11,053 nucleotides of DNA, taken from positions 1-11,053 of the forward strand of contig CALKAR010000261.1 in NCBI GenBank assembly GCA_937988745.1, read 5' to 3'. The translations under genes and the position numbers were made by a program. The number at the start of each line of letters is the position of its first letter. Within the stretch, counting starts at the first letter, position 1. Under the pieces are notes generated by a model, which worked only from the letters and a program-made list of their open reading frames with translations, ran no database searches and was not told the DNA's origin. The stretch is from an uncultured Peptococcaceae bacterium. GTDB taxonomy: Bacteria; Bacillota; Limnochordia; Darwinibacteriales; Darwinibacteriaceae. This document shows positions 1-6,552 of this stretch, piece after piece.

Positions 1-391
1 GGATCGTTGGGAAGTTACCGATCTTAAGTTCGTACTCACTGAAACCGTCCCTGATTCCGTCAGTAGTTATAGCAATGACCATCTGTTTACTAATATCTTT
101 AATCTTATTCGCCATATCTTCAAATATAGCATTGGTTATTCTACCCATAAATGTGAACCGGTTTGTTACTACTTCAATAGCTTTATTTAAACCGTTGACG
201 TCTACGTTATTAATTCCATTTTGAAGTGATGACAGACTCTTAACAGATTTATCCATGTTGAGGTCCGACGGCTTCTTAAGTAGATCTTTAAGTTTAATGA
301 ATACGTTTGCCGACTCAGCGGCGTTGCGTTTGAATTCAGCATCCTCTAGCCTCAATCGGGCTAGCATCTCATCTACTGGTCTTCCTGCCAT
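1..391 (-). CDS. Tape-measure protein, N-terminal fragment (runs off the window)
   Basis: An open frame begins with ATG at 391-389 and stays open to the window edge, giving 130 codons; the rest lies outside. The start overlaps the TAA of the preceding gene by one base. The N-terminus is charged and helical (residues 8-40). Residues 111-130 contain DGFSEYELKIGNFPTI, which resembles the conserved early segment of Gram-positive siphophage tape measures (DGFxEYExK, followed by a QTI-like stretch). Its place after the two chaperone genes fits, because these chaperones coat the tape measure during tail assembly. The full protein would set tail length and probably take part in DNA ejection. Size, membrane segments and any lytic domain cannot be judged from this fragment. 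Confidence 0.85.
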   Translation of the reverse strand, partial: MAGRPVDEMLARLRLEDAEFKRNAAESANVFIKLKDLLKKPSDLNMDKSVKSLSSLQNGINNVDVNGLNKAIEVVTNRFTFMGRITNAIFEDMANKIKDISKQMVIAITTDGIRDGFSEYELKIGNFPTI

Positions 392-762
392 TAATCAAAC
401 ACCTCTTTTGCTATGATGTCTGTTGCATCGCCAAATACTGCATCCAACGCTGGAGGTATGTAGTTAAACGGGGGAACATATCCTCCCGTACCAGTACCAT
501 GCCCTAATTGAATAATCTTTGCAACGTTAACACTTTCATTTGGGTGGGCATTGTTTACCCACTGTATTTCATTGTCTGTTACTTTACCTGACCAACCCAT
601 CGCAGTCTGTCCAGTGTCTCCTACTGGTGTAAATTTCGCCAGCGAAGCAGTGCCTTTTTGCTCGATTTGGGATAACGCCTTTTTGTGACTGATTCTTGAC
701 ATCTTCTGCAGCCTTTTTATAGTGCTACTGAAGTCGCCGGTTGTTGTTATGCTGGCTCTCAT
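391..762 (-). CDS. HK97 gp10-like minor tail/neck protein
   Basis: This 123-residue protein has the features of the HK97 gp10-like family: a helical N-terminus, a TPVGDTGQTAMGW segment (residues about 45-57, family pattern TPVDTGxTAxSW), and a C-terminal GHGTGTGGYVPP...YIPPAL segment (about 87-106). Members are small virion proteins of the neck/tail region, but their exact role differs between phages. The ATG at 762-760 follows AAGGGGG, supplied by the last codons of the upstream gene, with a 7-base spacer and a 4-base gap between genes. Its stop overlaps the tape-measure ATG, which suggests translational coupling. Placement between the second chaperone gene and the tape measure differs from HK97, where gp10 lies before the major tail protein. 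Confidence 0.7.
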   Translation of the reverse strand: MRASITTTGDFSSTIKRLQKMSRISHKKALSQIEQKGTASLAKFTPVGDTGQTAMGWSGKVTDNEIQWVNNAHPNESVNVAKIIQLGHGTGTGGYVPPFNYIPPALDAVFGDATDIIAKEVFD

Positions 763-766
763 GTAA

Positions 767-1294
767 TTACCCCCTTGTGTTCATTTCTGCCTTACGTTTC
801 TCATTGAGTGACTTGTAATCCCTAATAGTTTCATCATACGATTTCTTCTTCGGTGGGTTCTGCTGTGCTGAAACAACGTTTAGTAATAGTAATAATTTCT
901 TTAAGTTCCAGGTATCGCATTCGAATGGTATATTAGCTCCAGCCATCCATGCATAGATCACCTCAGCAGTAATGACCTTACCTTTTCCACCATCTGTGGG
1001 GGTGATTCTAGTGGCCGATGGTGTATATGATAAGTATGGTATTATCGCCTTCAAGACATCATTTGTAATCAACATAGGATTAATTGGCGATAAACACATC
1101 ATTACAACATAATCAACAAGTTGAGAGTTAGTATGTCTCGTGTGTAGAAACGGAACTTGGTGTTTCTCTTCCCATGCCGTTAGAGACCTCAGTGAGTGTT
1201 CAAAAGTAAAACGCCCACCTGGTATTGATGGTATAAATACTTGGTTGACTACGTCGAACTGTTCGTCTCTATCGGGAATATCTAATGTTATCAT
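767..1294 (-). CDS. Second tail-assembly-chaperone-type protein
   Basis: This 175-residue protein lies between the first chaperone gene and the tape measure, the position held by the distal chaperone (the gpT part of lambda gpG/gpGT). It resembles a family common in Bacillota siphophages, with an AEVIYAWMAGANIPFECDTW segment (about 110-129), a leucine-rich run after it, and a basic tail (PPKKKSYDETIRDY...RKAEMNTRG). The ATG at 1294-1292 has its own SD, GGGAGGT, six bases upstream. The frame stays open upstream of this ATG into the end of the preceding gene, but no slippery heptamer is visible and the shift needed would be +1 or -2. Independent initiation is therefore the simpler reading. A terminator-like hairpin lies just upstream. 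Confidence 0.6.
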   Translation of the reverse strand: MITLDIPDRDEQFDVVNQVFIPSIPGGRFTFEHSLRSLTAWEEKHQVPFLHTRHTNSQLVDYVVMMCLSPINPMLITNDVLKAIIPYLSYTPSATRITPTDGGKGKVITAEVIYAWMAGANIPFECDTWNLKKLLLLLNVVSAQQNPPKKKSYDETIRDYKSLNEKRKAEMNTRG

Positions 1295-1318
1295 TCGAAT
1301 ACCTCCCGGTAATAAATT

Positions 1319-1353
1319 AAAAAAAGAGAGAGCATGTAAATCACGCCCCCTCT
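1319..1353 (-). terminator. Intrinsic terminator-like hairpin with T-tract inside the tail operon
   Basis: Read on the minus strand, a 12-bp stem (1353-1342 with 1336-1325, including three G-U pairs) encloses the loop ATTTA and is followed by an uninterrupted T run (7 Ts at 1325-1319, the first paired in the stem), then AATTT. The plus-strand copy lacks a T-tract and loses the G-U pairs, so the polarity matches operon transcription. It lies between the stop of the first chaperone gene (1362) and the SD of the second. Partial termination here would lower tape-measure and distal tail expression relative to capsid and tail-tube genes. Confidence 0.6.
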
Positions 1354-1361
1354 GAATATCT

Positions 1362-1802
1362 TTACTGCGGTGTTTCTGATGGATGCATGTCGATTACTTT
1401 GACGGCATTCTCATCTTCTGGTTTTTGGTCTGATCGATCCCCACGTGAACCTTCAACAAGTCCTGCTCCGAAGTTTGCGGCGAATTCTGGATTCTGTAAG
1501 AACTTCATGAATAAATCTGAGTAGGCAACGCTCTGTTCGAATTCCATTTTGATTTGTTCCGATTTTTCAAAGCGACGACCGTCTGCTGATTTACGTCCGT
1601 ATGATGTTAACAACATAAAATCGATGAATTCGATCATGCGCTCAGGATCTTGATCCACGCTTAAGTTAGTTACATACGTTTCTAGGTCTCCCCCAAATTT
1701 AGCGTTGATAGTCAGTGCTTCTTTCTCTGTGATATGGAAGAAGAAGTCCTCCGTACGCTTAGTACCATTAAAGTCTGTGTAAGTTAGTGTTTCCTTTAAC
1801 AT
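1362..1802 (-). CDS. Tail assembly chaperone
   Basis: The 146-residue product follows the major tail protein directly and has the look of Gram-positive phage tail assembly chaperones: a beta-rich start (LKETLTYTDFNGTKRTEDFFFHITEKE), then a helical body containing MIEFIDFMLLTSYGRKSADGRRF and the segment AYSDLFMKFLQNPEFAANF (about 93-111), close to the family pattern. The C-terminal 35 residues are polar and probably disordered. Such proteins bind tail-tube subunits and the tape measure and are absent from the finished virion. The ATG at 1802-1800 has an AGAGGA SD about eight bases upstream. No -1 slippery sequence is apparent near its end. Confidence 0.75.
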   Translation of the reverse strand: MLKETLTYTDFNGTKRTEDFFFHITEKEALTINAKFGGDLETYVTNLSVDQDPERMIEFIDFMLLTSYGRKSADGRRFEKSEQIKMEFEQSVAYSDLFMKFLQNPEFAANFGAGLVEGSRGDRSDQKPEDENAVKVIDMHPSETPQ

Positions 1803-1828
1803 GTTTCCATTCCTCTCTTATACGTTTT

Positions 1829-2494
1829 TTATGCTCCAGCCAATAACGTTAATAATTCAGCTACTGTTGGTAATTCAGCAACTTCTCCAACTGCTGTACC
1901 GCCATATAACTTAGTTTCTAATAAAGCTAATTTAGCTGCTGCTAGTTTAGTAGAGTCAGCTACGAAATACGCAGTAGGTTTGATTAGGGCACTTGTTACT
2001 TCTGGTGGTGTAGTACTAAATTCCCATGTGAATAATAAAGCATTTGGCGTATCGTTAACTGTTTCATAGTCTTTAGATGTAGGTGTAACTTTAGCGTTAT
2101 AAATGATGTGTTGTTTGTAGCCATACTCGTCATACTCGCTATCGTTACCGATGATAGTTCTGTATGTTAATCCGAATGGCGCGCGAGTTTGTTGTCCGGC
2201 ATGGAATCCTTCTACTACCTCACGTAACCCTTGACAAGCTTCAAAGCCTTCGGGATAAGTGTAAGCTTCGATTGAACCTTTGAAGTTCTCGCGACTCATT
2301 AAACCTAAGTATTTTTGGTTGTTCGCATATACGGAAGTTTCTTCCCCTCCGTCTGGTGAGTGCTTGACAGCAGCTAAACCATTCCAAGCTTCACCTGTCC
2401 ATTTGTTGTCCAGTTGACGAGTGTATAATACACCCATCGACGTACCTGTTTCATATAAACGCGTATCTTGTGCATCCCATACTAATTTTGGCAT
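1829..2494 (-). CDS. Major tail (tube) protein
   Basis: This 221-residue protein resembles a widespread Bacillota siphophage tail-tube family. Recognisable segments are the start MPKLVWDAQDTRLYETG, AWNGLAAVKHSPDGGE (about 37-52), the FKGSIEAYTYPEGFEACQG segment (about 71-89), FGLTYRTIIGNDSEYDEYGYK (about 107-127), NALLFTWEFSTTP (about 151-163) and a C-terminal helix ending in LPTVAELLTLLAGA. It would polymerise into the tail tube around the tape measure. The start is firm: AGGAGG with an 8-base A-rich spacer before ATG, the best ribosome site in the window, as expected for an abundant structural protein. The SD overlaps the stop of the tail-terminator gene. Confidence 0.9.
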   Translation of the reverse strand: MPKLVWDAQDTRLYETGTSMGVLYTRQLDNKWTGEAWNGLAAVKHSPDGGEETSVYANNQKYLGLMSRENFKGSIEAYTYPEGFEACQGLREVVEGFHAGQQTRAPFGLTYRTIIGNDSEYDEYGYKQHIIYNAKVTPTSKDYETVNDTPNALLFTWEFSTTPPEVTSALIKPTAYFVADSTKLAAAKLALLETKLYGGTAVGEVAELPTVAELLTLLAGA

Positions 2495-2506
2495 TTATTT
2501 TTCCTC

Positions 2507-2821
2507 CTAATAATAAAGTTCTAGGTATATGTGATTAAGTCCTGATACAGTGGCGTAGTTAACTATTGAAACGTTTCTCTTAAATATCTCAACAATCTGT
2601 TCAGCTATTTGCGTATCGGGATTCCTATCCATTACAGTAATTGTGTATTTTTGTCTTGAGCCATACCGTTGGTCATTGGCGTAAATATCTTTTGGTGGTG
2701 CCTTATGATAGACTATACAAGGATAGTTCATAGACACGTTGGCTGGCGGTTGGAAATATACGTTTGGTGTTACCGATTCGAGTTTCCTTTGAACCTCTAC
2801 TCTACGTTCTTTAGTTGCCAA
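2507..2821 (-). CDS. Tail terminator / tail completion protein (TTG start proposed)
   Basis: The product ends in LNHIYLELYY and contains NVYFQPPANVSMNYPCIVY and a TITVMDRNPDTQIAEQIVEIF segment, a pattern common in siphophage proteins just upstream of the major tail protein. These cap the tail tube and mediate head-tail joining. The start matters: the longest frame begins with GTG at 2833, but that GTG forms part of the SD itself (AGGAGGTG), leaving no spacer. A TTG at 2821-2819 lies 11 bases after AGGAGG and gives a 104-residue protein starting (M)ATKERRVEVQRKL, so it is preferred. The gene overlaps the upstream gene by 11 bases; the SD is made by that gene's penultimate codons (Gly-Gly). Confidence 0.7.
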   Translation of the reverse strand: MATKERRVEVQRKLESVTPNVYFQPPANVSMNYPCIVYHKAPPKDIYANDQRYGSRQKYTITVMDRNPDTQIAEQIVEIFKRNVSIVNYATVSGLNHIYLELYY

Positions 2822-3140
2822 GTACGTATACACCTCCTAAAGTCACTACAATTCTAGGGGCATTCGTCTCAACACTTACACCATTAACTTTCCATTTGAC
2901 ACCTTGCCATTCAATCCATCTGATCCACATAAAGTTTTCATGAGCGAAAGCATCCCCAACCAAGGAGATGCGATTACTCAGTGAAATATCTTCATTGACC
3001 TTTGAGCTGTTGTCATAAGATTCTCGGCCTTTTCGAATGGAGATGATGTCTCCCGTCATAAATTTTTCAATCGACTCAGGGAGAAATACACCGTCTTCCA
3101 TTTTCTCAACGATATAGCCGACATTTCCGGCGTATTTCAT
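2811..3140 (-). CDS. Head closure / head-tail joining protein
   Basis: This 109-residue protein follows the capsid gene. Its second half has the pattern NEDISLSNRISLVGDAFAH...MWIRWIEWQGVKWKVNGVSVETNAPRIVVTLGGVYVLGN. This beta-rich arrangement, ending in PRxxxTxGGVY, recurs in small neck proteins encoded between capsid and tail-terminator genes of Bacillota siphophages. The likely role is sealing the connector after packaging and docking the tail. The ATG at 3140 is preceded by AGAGGTG with a rather short spacer (4-6 bases), weaker than its neighbours. Position and fold-like pattern support the call; no catalytic motif is present. Confidence 0.65.
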   Translation of the reverse strand: MKYAGNVGYIVEKMEDGVFLPESIEKFMTGDIISIRKGRESYDNSSKVNEDISLSNRISLVGDAFAHENFMWIRWIEWQGVKWKVNGVSVETNAPRIVVTLGGVYVLGN

Positions 3141-3162
3141 GAGACACCTCTAATATCTTTTA

Positions 3163-5169
3163 TTATACAGCTTCAGTAACTGTCAATGTAGCTGTTGAAG
3201 TCTTAGTTCCTACGCGTGCAGTTACTGTTACTTCTCCTGGTAAAGCATCAGGTTTAACGCTTACCACACCTGTGTCATTGTTGATTACTACATCTTTACT
3301 GTTTACTGACCATACTACTTTATCGTTAGTCTTGCCTGATACTGCAGCTTGGAATGTAGTAGACTCACCTTGTTCAACGGATACTGTAGCTGGAGATACT
3401 GTTACTGATACATTGTTCATGTTATCGAAATAAGATTTCAAGCCTGGTGTTACTGTTTCTGGTGATTCAGAGCTAGTTTCGTTGAAGTGAATAGCTGAGA
3501 ATGGTTTAATCAAGGCACCTGATAATCGAGTTTCGATCAAGTAGATGTATTGGTTAAAGTCGATATCGAAATCATCGAAGTTGGTAACCTCTCCGCCTTT
3601 AGCAGCACCGATACGGTAGTCATTTAAGTTAACTACAATAGCACCTTTTTGTAACATTAATGTTGTAGGGATGATTTCCTTAACGCCCATTAAGTCAGCC
3701 ATTTCAGCTGTTGTCATTGGTTTGTATCCTAAGTAGCGACCATCAGTTCCTTTTAACAATTTCAAGCGTCCTAATAGGATAGGGTCGATATACATTGTTG
3801 GAGCTCCAGAACCTTTATACTCAACCATACCTTTGATAACGTCTTCAAAGAACGCTGTATCAGAAGTGATTGTTTTCTTGATAGTGAATAAGTCATCATC
3901 GTTGATTACTGGACGAATGTTTGTTTCTTTAATCTTATCACGGTCATATGTGTTACGTCCGTCACCAACTAAGATAGCGCGTGCTAATTCTTCCTCTAAT
4001 TGTTCACGCATCTCTGATTGGATCCATGGAACGATTGAGAAGTCTTCAACATCAATGATGTCATCACGGTCTAAACGTTGACGCTTGTAGATTGTTTGTG
4101 GTGTAGTCTCACGCCCAAAGATTTCAAACACTTGGTCGAATTTTTGGTCCCCAGTGATATAACCACGAGCGCGTGCAGTTGTTTCAGTTAAGTCAGCTAC
4201 CATCATTTTGACGCGTTGGAATGGTGACTTAGATGTAGCGGCTAAGATTGACTTGTATCCAGTTGCGTGATCTTTATAGAACTCAGGTGTACGTGTAGTA
4301 GCTGTTGCTTCTGGGAATAATACCTCGATGTTACGTACTCCGTAGTCTTTAGCTACGTGTTGTAACTCTGTACGGAATGTTGTTCCGTTCTTTTGAGCTG
4401 ATTCCAAGGCCCCTTGGATGTCCTCGTGAGAAATAGTCGTTAAGTACTCGTTACTGTTGTTTTCGAAAATGTTTTGTTTCATCGTTATATCGTCTCCTTG
4501 TTGGATAGTAGTTTCGGCATCGTCGCCGTCTTGATACATGAGTGACTGAGTGACTCCACCGACTAACAGTTGAACGGCTTCTAATTGCTCTTCTGATAGA
4601 GTGGCTAATACATCGTTAATTGTTTTACCATCCGCGTGTTCTAGTTCTTCGTCCATGTCGTCTTCTTCCTCACCATATTCGTATTCCTCTTCGTCATCAT
4701 CCAGAATTACTGAATCAGCCGAATGAATGATTTGGTTAGTATAGATTACCATTTCATTCAGGCCATCTGGATTGTCTTCGTGAGATAGGACATGTTCGAT
4801 ACGAGCTTCAGAGTTAGCTCCCTTCATAACTAAAGAAACCTCCTTGATCGCACCATCGATAACATCCATACCTCTCTGTCGGGCATCAGCTTTAATTGAC
4901 ATTGCGATAATGTCGCCGTGCACGACTAGTTGCTTTGCGGTCTGTCCGGTATCTGTATCATTGAAGAAACCGCGACCGTAAACACCCTCCGCCCGATGTT
5001 CTAGAACTACGTGGCCTAGAATATTCTCGGGTCTACTGGCATCATGCGCCCATACTAAAGGGACAGTCTTTCCATCGTCGTCTTTAAAGGACCCATGACG
5101 AATTGTTACGCCGTCGGTACAAAGGACATCGTTCTTTGTAACCCAACCGGCAAAGTCATATTTGGGCAT
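3163..5169 (-). CDS. Prohead protease - linker/scaffold - major capsid protein fusion with C-terminal Ig-like domain
   Basis: One 668-codon frame joins functions usually split between genes. Residues 1-125 are an HK97-family prohead protease (FAGWVTKNDVLCTDG, VWAHD, HGDIIAMSI, KEVSLVMKGANSEARI). Likely catalytic residues are His42, Ser91 and an acidic residue such as Glu110. Residues 156-180 are strongly acidic; about 181-229 are helical (TINDVLATLSEEQLEAVQLL) and may act as the delta/scaffold segment. Residues 230-584 are an HK97-fold capsid protein (EFYKDHATGY, DRDDIIDVEDFSIVPW, ARAILVGDGR, TMYIDPILLGRLK). Residues about 585-668 are a bacterial Ig-like (BIG2-type) domain: SVTVSPATVSVEQGESTTF, KVVWSVNS, GVVSVKPD and ATLTV. 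The start has AAGGAGG 10 bases upstream. The separately initiated capsid protein from Met230 is described under its own entry. Confidence 0.9.
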   Translation of the reverse strand: MPKYDFAGWVTKNDVLCTDGVTIRHGSFKDDDGKTVPLVWAHDASRPENILGHVVLEHRAEGVYGRGFFNDTDTGQTAKQLVVHGDIIAMSIKADARQRGMDVIDGAIKEVSLVMKGANSEARIEHVLSHEDNPDGLNEMVIYTNQIIHSADSVILDDDEEEYEYGEEEDDMDEELEHADGKTINDVLATLSEEQLEAVQLLVGGVTQSLMYQDGDDAETTIQQGDDITMKQNIFENNSNEYLTTISHEDIQGALESAQKNGTTFRTELQHVAKDYGVRNIEVLFPEATATTRTPEFYKDHATGYKSILAATSKSPFQRVKMMVADLTETTARARGYITGDQKFDQVFEIFGRETTPQTIYKRQRLDRDDIIDVEDFSIVPWIQSEMREQLEEELARAILVGDGRNTYDRDKIKETNIRPVINDDDLFTIKKTITSDTAFFEDVIKGMVEYKGSGAPTMYIDPILLGRLKLLKGTDGRYLGYKPMTTAEMADLMGVKEIIPTTLMLQKGAIVVNLNDYRIGAAKGGEVTNFDDFDIDFNQYIYLIETRLSGALIKPFSAIHFNETSSESPETVTPGLKSYFDNMNNVSVTVSPATVSVEQGESTTFQAAVSGKTNDKVVWSVNSKDVVINNDTGVVSVKPDALPGEVTVTARVGTKTSTATLTVTEAV
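4480..4499 (-). promoter_or_regulatory. Internal Shine-Dalgarno and ATG for free major capsid protein
   Basis: Within the fusion gene, AAGGAG (4499-4494) lies 11 bases before an in-frame ATG (4482-4480, Met230). Initiation here would give a 439-residue protein beginning MKQNIFENN, which starts at the capsid N-arm and lacks both the protease and the acidic linker. The boundary coincides with the domain junction and with where free-standing homologous capsid proteins begin, as far as I recall. The inference is two products from one gene: plentiful capsid protein and a smaller amount of protease-scaffold-capsid fusion. Confidence 0.6.
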
Positions 5170-5190
5170 TCAACCTATACCTCCTTATAA

Positions 5191-5208
5191 TATTATCGCA
5201 ATTTAGTG
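5191..5208 (-). promoter_or_regulatory. Weak extended -10 promoter candidate upstream of the capsid gene
   Basis: The 75-base gap between portal and protease/capsid genes is the longest intergenic gap inside the operon apart from the chaperone junction. On the minus strand it contains TTGCGATAAT, which fits an extended -10 (TGnTATAAT with one mismatch), about 30 bases before the ATG. No good -35 lies at the right distance, and AT-rich leader DNA could give this by chance. A capsid-boosting promoter is plausible but weakly supported. Confidence 0.2.
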
Positions 5209-5244
5209 AGTACACAGGGGATGTGACCAACCCATGATTATTAC

Positions 5245-6552
5245 CTATTCTTCAGACTCCTCTTCGGAATCATTTTGACGTTCAGCGAGTTCTTCCTCTG
5301 TACTAGGGAAATCCTTGAGGTCGGCTACCCTTTTGTCTTTAGACGTTCCACCACCTGACGGTGTTTGGTCATCTATAGGCATGTTCGGGTTAACCAACTG
5401 TGATGCTTCCTCTTCAGTTCTAGGTTCTAGACCGATGAATCCACGAATCTCGTTAGTGTCAGCAATCATGTTACGTTTCAACTTGTCTGATAATTCAGCG
5501 ATTTGTTGTGTCGATACGAATTGGAATACGTCACGGTATGCTTCTATTCTGTGACCCTGAGTGTGAGCGGTCTTGGTAAGGAATTTACGATTCATCTCAG
5601 CAGTGATCGTTTGAATAATCGGATCAATTGATCGAGCATAGTATGAACGTAATTCCGCTTCAGATGCGGTACCTTTCATGATGTTTTCCGTCATACCCAG
5701 TTGATTGTAAAATTCTTGTTTAAGTTTGTCTACTTGTTCTAGGATTTGACTATTCGCCGGTCGGTTTAATTGTACTACTGATTCGTTATGTTGAATGTAG
5801 GCAATACCATTAGTACCTCTGGATAAGTCGTTCTCTATCTGAGTAATACGATCATCAACACTGGTTCTTCGTACTGAGTTTGTAGCACTGTAAGGCAATT
5901 GTACTAAAATATCCAGTCGCCCTGATCCAGTAATATTGTCAATGTTATCGACTAATGTCATCTTTGTAACCAATCGATTGAGTGTCAAGTTAGGTCCGTT
6001 AATTACTGCGTACAGTGGGTTTTCAAATATACAGATTCGATTCTTAGGTAAGATCACTTGTTGCATCCGTACCTCTCTATCGTTATATACTAACACTTCG
6101 ACATCATCAGCGAACCATCTTAATATCTTACCAACTCTCCACGAGTCAATAGAATAAACCGAATGTTCAGTGATGTTCGTATCTGTATCAATAGGAACTA
6201 ACGCTACAACGCCCTCATCGAACATCGAATACACAATGTCTTGCATAAGTTGTATATATGTCTGATCTTTGTTTGCTTCATACGTTAATCGTTTATTGAT
6301 AGAGCTATCCACAGTTTCTCGACGTTTGGTCTTTGGATCCATTTTGACGTGTTTGAATTCTGTAACCGCAATGTCCAAAGCTATACGGTTATAAATGGCT
6401 GCTGTAAAGTTTGAGCGTTGAAATGGCGTTGGTCTATGCATAGGGTAACTGGTTGCGGTACCCCTGTAATATCCTCGGTCATGTGACTCAGGAGTCTCCG
6501 CCCACTTTAAAGCATTCCAGGCATGTGTTAAACGTGTCTTAAGACTTGCCAC
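5245..6552 (-). CDS. Portal protein (HK97 family)
   Basis: This 435-residue protein forms the dodecameric portal vertex through which DNA enters the head and to which the terminase and connector attach. Family features are an N-terminal region with a RPTPFQRSNFTAAIYNRIALDIA segment, a central VYSIDSWRVGKI...ICIFENPLYAV stretch, a clip/stem part with LKQEFYNQLGMTENIMKGTASEAELRSYYARSIDPIIQTI (about 275-315), then FLTKTAHTQGHRIEAY and RNMIADTNEIRGFIGLEP (about 365-380). The C-terminus is acidic and probably disordered. It starts at GTG (6552-6550) with AAGGAGG 10 bases upstream; that SD is encoded by the last codons of the terminase gene, and the stop and start overlap (TAGTG), indicating coupling. 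No Mu F-type minor head gene follows, which is unlike SPP1-type modules. Confidence 0.93.
   Translation of the reverse strand: MASLKTRLTHAWNALKWAETPESHDRGYYRGTATSYPMHRPTPFQRSNFTAAIYNRIALDIAVTEFKHVKMDPKTKRRETVDSSINKRLTYEANKDQTYIQLMQDIVYSMFDEGVVALVPIDTDTNITEHSVYSIDSWRVGKILRWFADDVEVLVYNDREVRMQQVILPKNRICIFENPLYAVINGPNLTLNRLVTKMTLVDNIDNITGSGRLDILVQLPYSATNSVRRTSVDDRITQIENDLSRGTNGIAYIQHNESVVQLNRPANSQILEQVDKLKQEFYNQLGMTENIMKGTASEAELRSYYARSIDPIIQTITAEMNRKFLTKTAHTQGHRIEAYRDVFQFVSTQQIAELSDKLKRNMIADTNEIRGFIGLEPRTEEEASQLVNPNMPIDDQTPSGGGTSKDKRVADLKDFPSTEEELAERQNDSEEESEE

Noticed and set aside
3833..4081. 82-codon plus-strand ORF inside the capsid region
   Set aside because: It lies fully within the well-supported capsid coding frame, with no SD or recognisable product.
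3163..5169. Protease-capsid fusion as an assembly or sequencing error joining two genes
   Set aside because: The frame is continuous with sensible linker composition and a start signal at the capsid junction, and similar fused architectures are known in related phages as far as I recall.
5170..5244. Possible small gene in the portal-capsid gap (ATG with ten codons on the minus strand)
   Set aside because: It is ten codons only, lacks an SD, and its composition fits a leader; it is better considered as leader with a weak promoter candidate.
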